From contig CAMPET010000020.1 of NCBI GenBank assembly GCA_946803715.1, positions 68,493 to 132,492 of the forward strand: a stretch of 64,000 nt of DNA. Reading direction: 5' to 3'. Made by a program: the position numbers and the translations under genes. Shown one piece after another: positions 60,359-64,000 of the stretch; position 1 is the stretch's first letter, and every line of letters begins with the position of its first letter. The stretch is from Beroe ovata. Lineage: Eukaryota; Ctenophora; Nuda; Beroida; Beroidae. Under the pieces are notes generated by a model. That model saw only the letters and a program-made list of their open reading frames with translations, had not been told where the DNA came from and made no database searches.

Positions 60359-62160
60359 ATGGCAATAGTCAGCTCAAGCAGCCTCACAGTCACAGTGTTT
60401 ATGCTGCTCACCATAACGACACGCACACTCCAGGCGGGAAAAGATTACTCAAAGATTCAGCCCAACATAATTTATATTCTCGCCGACGATTTGGGTCATG
60501 GCGATGTTGGGTTCACAGGTGGCAGAATTGCAACACCTGCCCTTGATAGACTCGCGAAGGAAGGTGTGTGGACTGTGGACATACTCCTTTATAAACCGTG
60601 AATATCATTCCCCCCACGTTCATTTTTAGTGTACAGTAACACATAGTGGTCTATACCGATCTACGGTGCTATACTTAAACACTATAACCATGTGCTATCC
60701 AATCGTGTCGATCTCCGTAACCCACTTTGATTTTCCCCGCAGGAGTACAGCTGACCCAGCACTACACCCAATCCATCTGCACGCCGTCCCGGGCAGCCCT
60801 CATGTCTGGTCGATATCCCATCCACCTCGGCCTGCAGCACAGTGTGGACGCTCCTGGTGAACCAGCTGGTCTGCCCCTAGACGAAACCCTTATCCCGGAG
60901 GTGCTGAAAGAGTACAACTACTCCACGTATATGGTGGGAAAGTGGCATCTTGGGATGCACAAGTACGCATACACCCCGGCAAGACGAGGTTTTGATGACT
61001 TCCTCGGGTTCTACCTCGGGTGCGTCAACTACAACACGTACATGCGGGGCGGTGGGTTCGATCTCAGGCACGACTACTGGACGGGGGAGGGGGAGTTCGT
61101 CTCGGATTTGCGGAGGGATCTATCAGGACAGTACAGTGCGTATCTGTTTGTGGACTATATCCGAGGTATCATAGAGGGAGCAAAGGACAGTGATAAACCC
61201 TTCTTTCTTTTCTTCTCCATGCAGAACATCCACGGTCCCCATGTCGTCCCGCAGCGGTTTATAGACGAGATCGCCCATGACATTCCTGATGATGGCCGCG
61301 GGTCTAGGATAGTGGCAGCCATGGTGGCAGCTATGGATGAGGCTGTGGGGAATATAACGCGTAGTCTGGAGTCAGCAGGGCTGGCAGATAACACTGTCAT
61401 TGTGTTTAGTTCCGATAACGGTGGTGATGTGAACTGTGTGAGGGGCATGACATCGGTTAACGCCCCCTACAGGGGAGGTAAGAGATCGCTTTACGAGGGA
61501 GGGATACGATCACCCTCATTCGTGTGGGCTAAAAACAGACTCACACCCGGCAAATCAGATGCTCTTATCCACATCACTGACTGGTTGCCCACATTCTGGA
61601 ACCTTGCCAGCTTGGATGGAACACTGGCTCCTAACAACCCCGTCAACACAAAGCAATTAGACGGCGTGAACCAATGGCCGGCGATTGCTCACGACACGCC
61701 CTCTGGACGAGATGAGATCCTACTCAACATCGACCCAGCACCACTTTCCTGCTGCTCCATGTTTCCCATGGCCGGAATCCGGTGGAAACAGTGGAAATTT
61801 ATCCTGGGATCAGGTGGGCCGGGAGAATGGGAACCGCAGTACACCACCTTCGCTAATAACACCTGCTACGGTCCAGTAACACCGGGCATGGAGTTGTACA
61901 ACATCGAGACGGACCCGGAGGAGAGAAGTGATGTTGCGCACCTCTACCCCGACCTTGTTCGAGAACTTTCGGAGAAAATACACGTGTACAACACGACTGC
62001 GGTTGCCCCTGACAACTACTTGCGGGATCCGGCGTCCAACCCGGCCCGGTTTAATTTCGCGTGGATGCCGTGGATGCGGGAAGACGAAGCAGTGACCACA
62101 GAAAAGAGAAATCTGTGGGAGCTGCGGTGTAAGGCCGAAGTTGATGAGGATTGTCTCTGA
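60359..62160 (+). CDS. Arylsulfatase (ARSB/ARSI/ARSJ-like)
   Basis: Two exons, 60359-60563 and 60743-62160, give 540 residues. Signal peptide [20 protein letters not shown]. Metal-binding [12 protein letters not shown] near residue 41, then the formylglycine motif C-T-P-S-R within [15 protein letters not shown], where Cys is converted to formylglycine by SUMF1-type enzymes. [12 protein letters not shown] and [11 protein letters not shown] follow, a second metal site in IVFSSDNGG, and [17 protein letters not shown]. These match the ARSB branch, which removes sulfate from N-acetylgalactosamine-4-sulfate in lysosomes; secreted relatives exist. N-glycosylation sequons are present. All visible catalytic residues are intact. 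An AATAAA at 62348 could end the transcript. Confidence 0.95.
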
Positions 62161-64000
62161 GTATAGGTGCAAATTGGGTTTGATATGCGTATGATTTTGT
62201 TAGAAAATGCTTTAATAGCTGAGTATTTAAGCTGATTTCTGTAGTTATTTCTGTAGTTAATTATAATCTGAGGAATTTGGTTTGATCGAGGAATGGATGA
62301 CACGGCGTCACAACTTGCTCTAGAGTCTAGTCACTGTCAGAAGTTATAAATAAATCTAGATCTAGAACTATTGTAATGGCGTGTAGAACAAGTGACATGC
62401 TTTGTACGACTATAATAATAACTCAAAATGAACTACCTCAGCTATTAAAGTGGTGACAATGTACGACAAAACTGTGTGTACAATACGTACTGAATTAGCC
62501 AATCATAGCGTGTCATTCCGGTCACGCGAGACAGGCCAGCCAATCGGACACGTGTATCTCTTCATACCACCTGATAGCCTTCGGCCAATGAAATCGCTGC
62601 AATAGTTGCTGACAGGTAGCAGTATGAATTTAATATATGTATGCACTTCTTTTACTTAATGAAATCCAACGTACCTACTGCAATTTCCCTTCACTGCGTA
62701 GCTGTCCTTGTGACGATACTTTTAGTTTTTGTTTTGAGTTTTGGCACAGCCGTGTGTATTTTTATCAGGTGTTTAAAGATAATCCAAGGTCCATTCAATC
62801 TGGACGAATGTTGAGGTAGTTCTAATAACCGCAAGACAAATAATACGTTCCCTTGACTCAATATAAAGTGGCTGTAATTCTTCATTCATCGAGTCAAGAG
62901 AGAATAAATCAAGAAGTCAAAATCTTAGATAGAAAGATTTATGCATTTTACTGAACAATGAACAGCGACTTATACTATGTCGGAGAAAGTGAATTCAAGA
63001 ATGGGAGAGAAACTAGAATGAGAGATGTCATAGCTTGTGTTTGTTTGGGTGTGTTGTGTTAGTAAGTATTGTGTGTTCGTGTACAGCGTTTAACACACGC
63101 ACAAACACATGCACACACACATACACACACACATACACACATTCCTCAGCGAGTCTAATTACATTCAGCGTGACCGTTTATTCCATATATGGCATAAATG
63201 CGCGCGCAGTAATGGTACGTTTCGTGGCGCGGTGATATCGTGTTTGTTGTAGCGCACCACTCTCTCTCCCCCACATTTCGTTGTAGCATAGCTTTGTGCG
63301 CTGCGATTGAACCCTGATCGCTTTCATGCTTTTATCTGTAATTTTCTGAGAATTCAATATTCATCAATTCTCTTTTACTTCCATTCTCTCTGTTATTCAA
63401 AGTCTCACCGTCATAGCATTTCATGGCCTGTACATTCGTCAATTTAGTCACACTGGAAAGTGGAAATTTGAGAGTGACAAAATAGATGAATTTATTCGTT
63501 CTTGAAACATTTCAACAACGTCACTTGAGAACCCTCTCTAGAAAGTATCACTCATTTTCACAGAAACTGATCGTTCAGAATTTGAATTCAGTAACGGACA
63601 AGTCAGCTGACCCCAGGACATGTTGTAAACTGATAACTCTGAAACGAATTCCACGATAGCTTCTCCCCCTTAATCCAATTTGTTGTTCAGTTGTCATGGT
63701 AACAGTATTCTCGCTCCTATAGTAGCCATCGCAAACTGTAATATATTTGAAGTTTTATATTTCAAACATTTTATATTCCCCCTTCCCTCTCCCTCCATAT
63801 GCCCTCACAGTTCCTCGGTACTGATTAGATTCGAGCAACACAGCTCGCAGACTTCCTGTCTCCCACCAGTTCATTTCTTAACGAGAGAAATTTTCGCCGG
63901 ATCGATGTGATTAGCACATTTTACCCCTTCCTATTTTTAGCGCAGAGTCACGGCCACCACCAAGGAGTATCACAAACTCTAATCTCCGTGTGACGTCACA
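62161..64000. other. 3' flank of the arylsulfatase to the window end
   Basis: Contains an AATAAA at 62348, a (CA)n tract at about 63095-63140 and a short GCGC patch near 63205. No exon with convincing splice signals and coding composition is visible. Confidence 0.5.

Overview
This window is nuclear DNA from an animal. Genes have many short introns with GT..AG borders, moderate GC content, (CA/GT)n microsatellites and a short TTAGGG array. The gene set is metazoan: BAZ1B/WSTF, Bicaudal-D, cohesin SMC1, a class A-like GPCR, G-protein beta, LC3/ATG8, an astacin, a kringle-bearing cysteine protease and an arylsulfatase. Compactness, frequent genes nested inside introns, and divergent but complete animal orthologues suggest an early-branching animal. 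A ctenophore is my best guess; a sponge, placozoan or cnidarian is not excluded. I rebuilt the exon chains by hand from splice signals and reading phase. The chains for SMC1, the EF-hand/WD40 gene, the GPCR, G-beta, BICD, the astacin, the two-TM protein, LC3 and the sulfatase close in frame; in BAZ1B one junction (about 2300-2074) is approximate.

Layout. 1-10864 (-): BAZ1B, open at the left edge (bromodomain not reached), with an intronless CocE/NonD-type hydrolase (3515-5842, -) inside one intron. 11251-15077 (-): SMC1, one intron. 16283-17686 (+): intronless SPO22/TEX11-like gene, head-to-head with SMC1. 17848-28861 (+): a 27-exon EF-hand/WD40 protein whose intron 20 contains a GPCR on the other strand (22951-24199). 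30456-34252 (+): G-protein beta with a possible extra 5' coding exon. 35683-55163 (+): Bicaudal-D, 16 exons over 19.5 kb. One BICD intron holds a papain/kringle protease (+); another holds an astacin (-) and a two-TM protein (-). 56749-58222 (-): LC3. 60359-62160 (+): arylsulfatase. The remainder is introns, spacers, simple repeats and short inverted-repeat elements.

Five genes therefore sit within introns of three hosts. There are at least three families of short inverted-repeat elements: a self-complementary TTGTCAG element with 8-9 bp flanking duplications, a 325-bp element with 27-bp perfect terminal repeats, and a 474-bp mariner-like element flanked by TA. Two single-N positions lie exactly at the joint of a tandem duplication, which looks like unmerged haplotypes rather than biology. 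By function the window is a mix: chromatin and chromosome structure (BAZ1B, SMC1, TEX11-like), dynein transport (BICD), autophagy (LC3), signalling (G-beta, GPCR) and secreted enzymes (protease, astacin, sulfatase). It is not a single pathway cluster.
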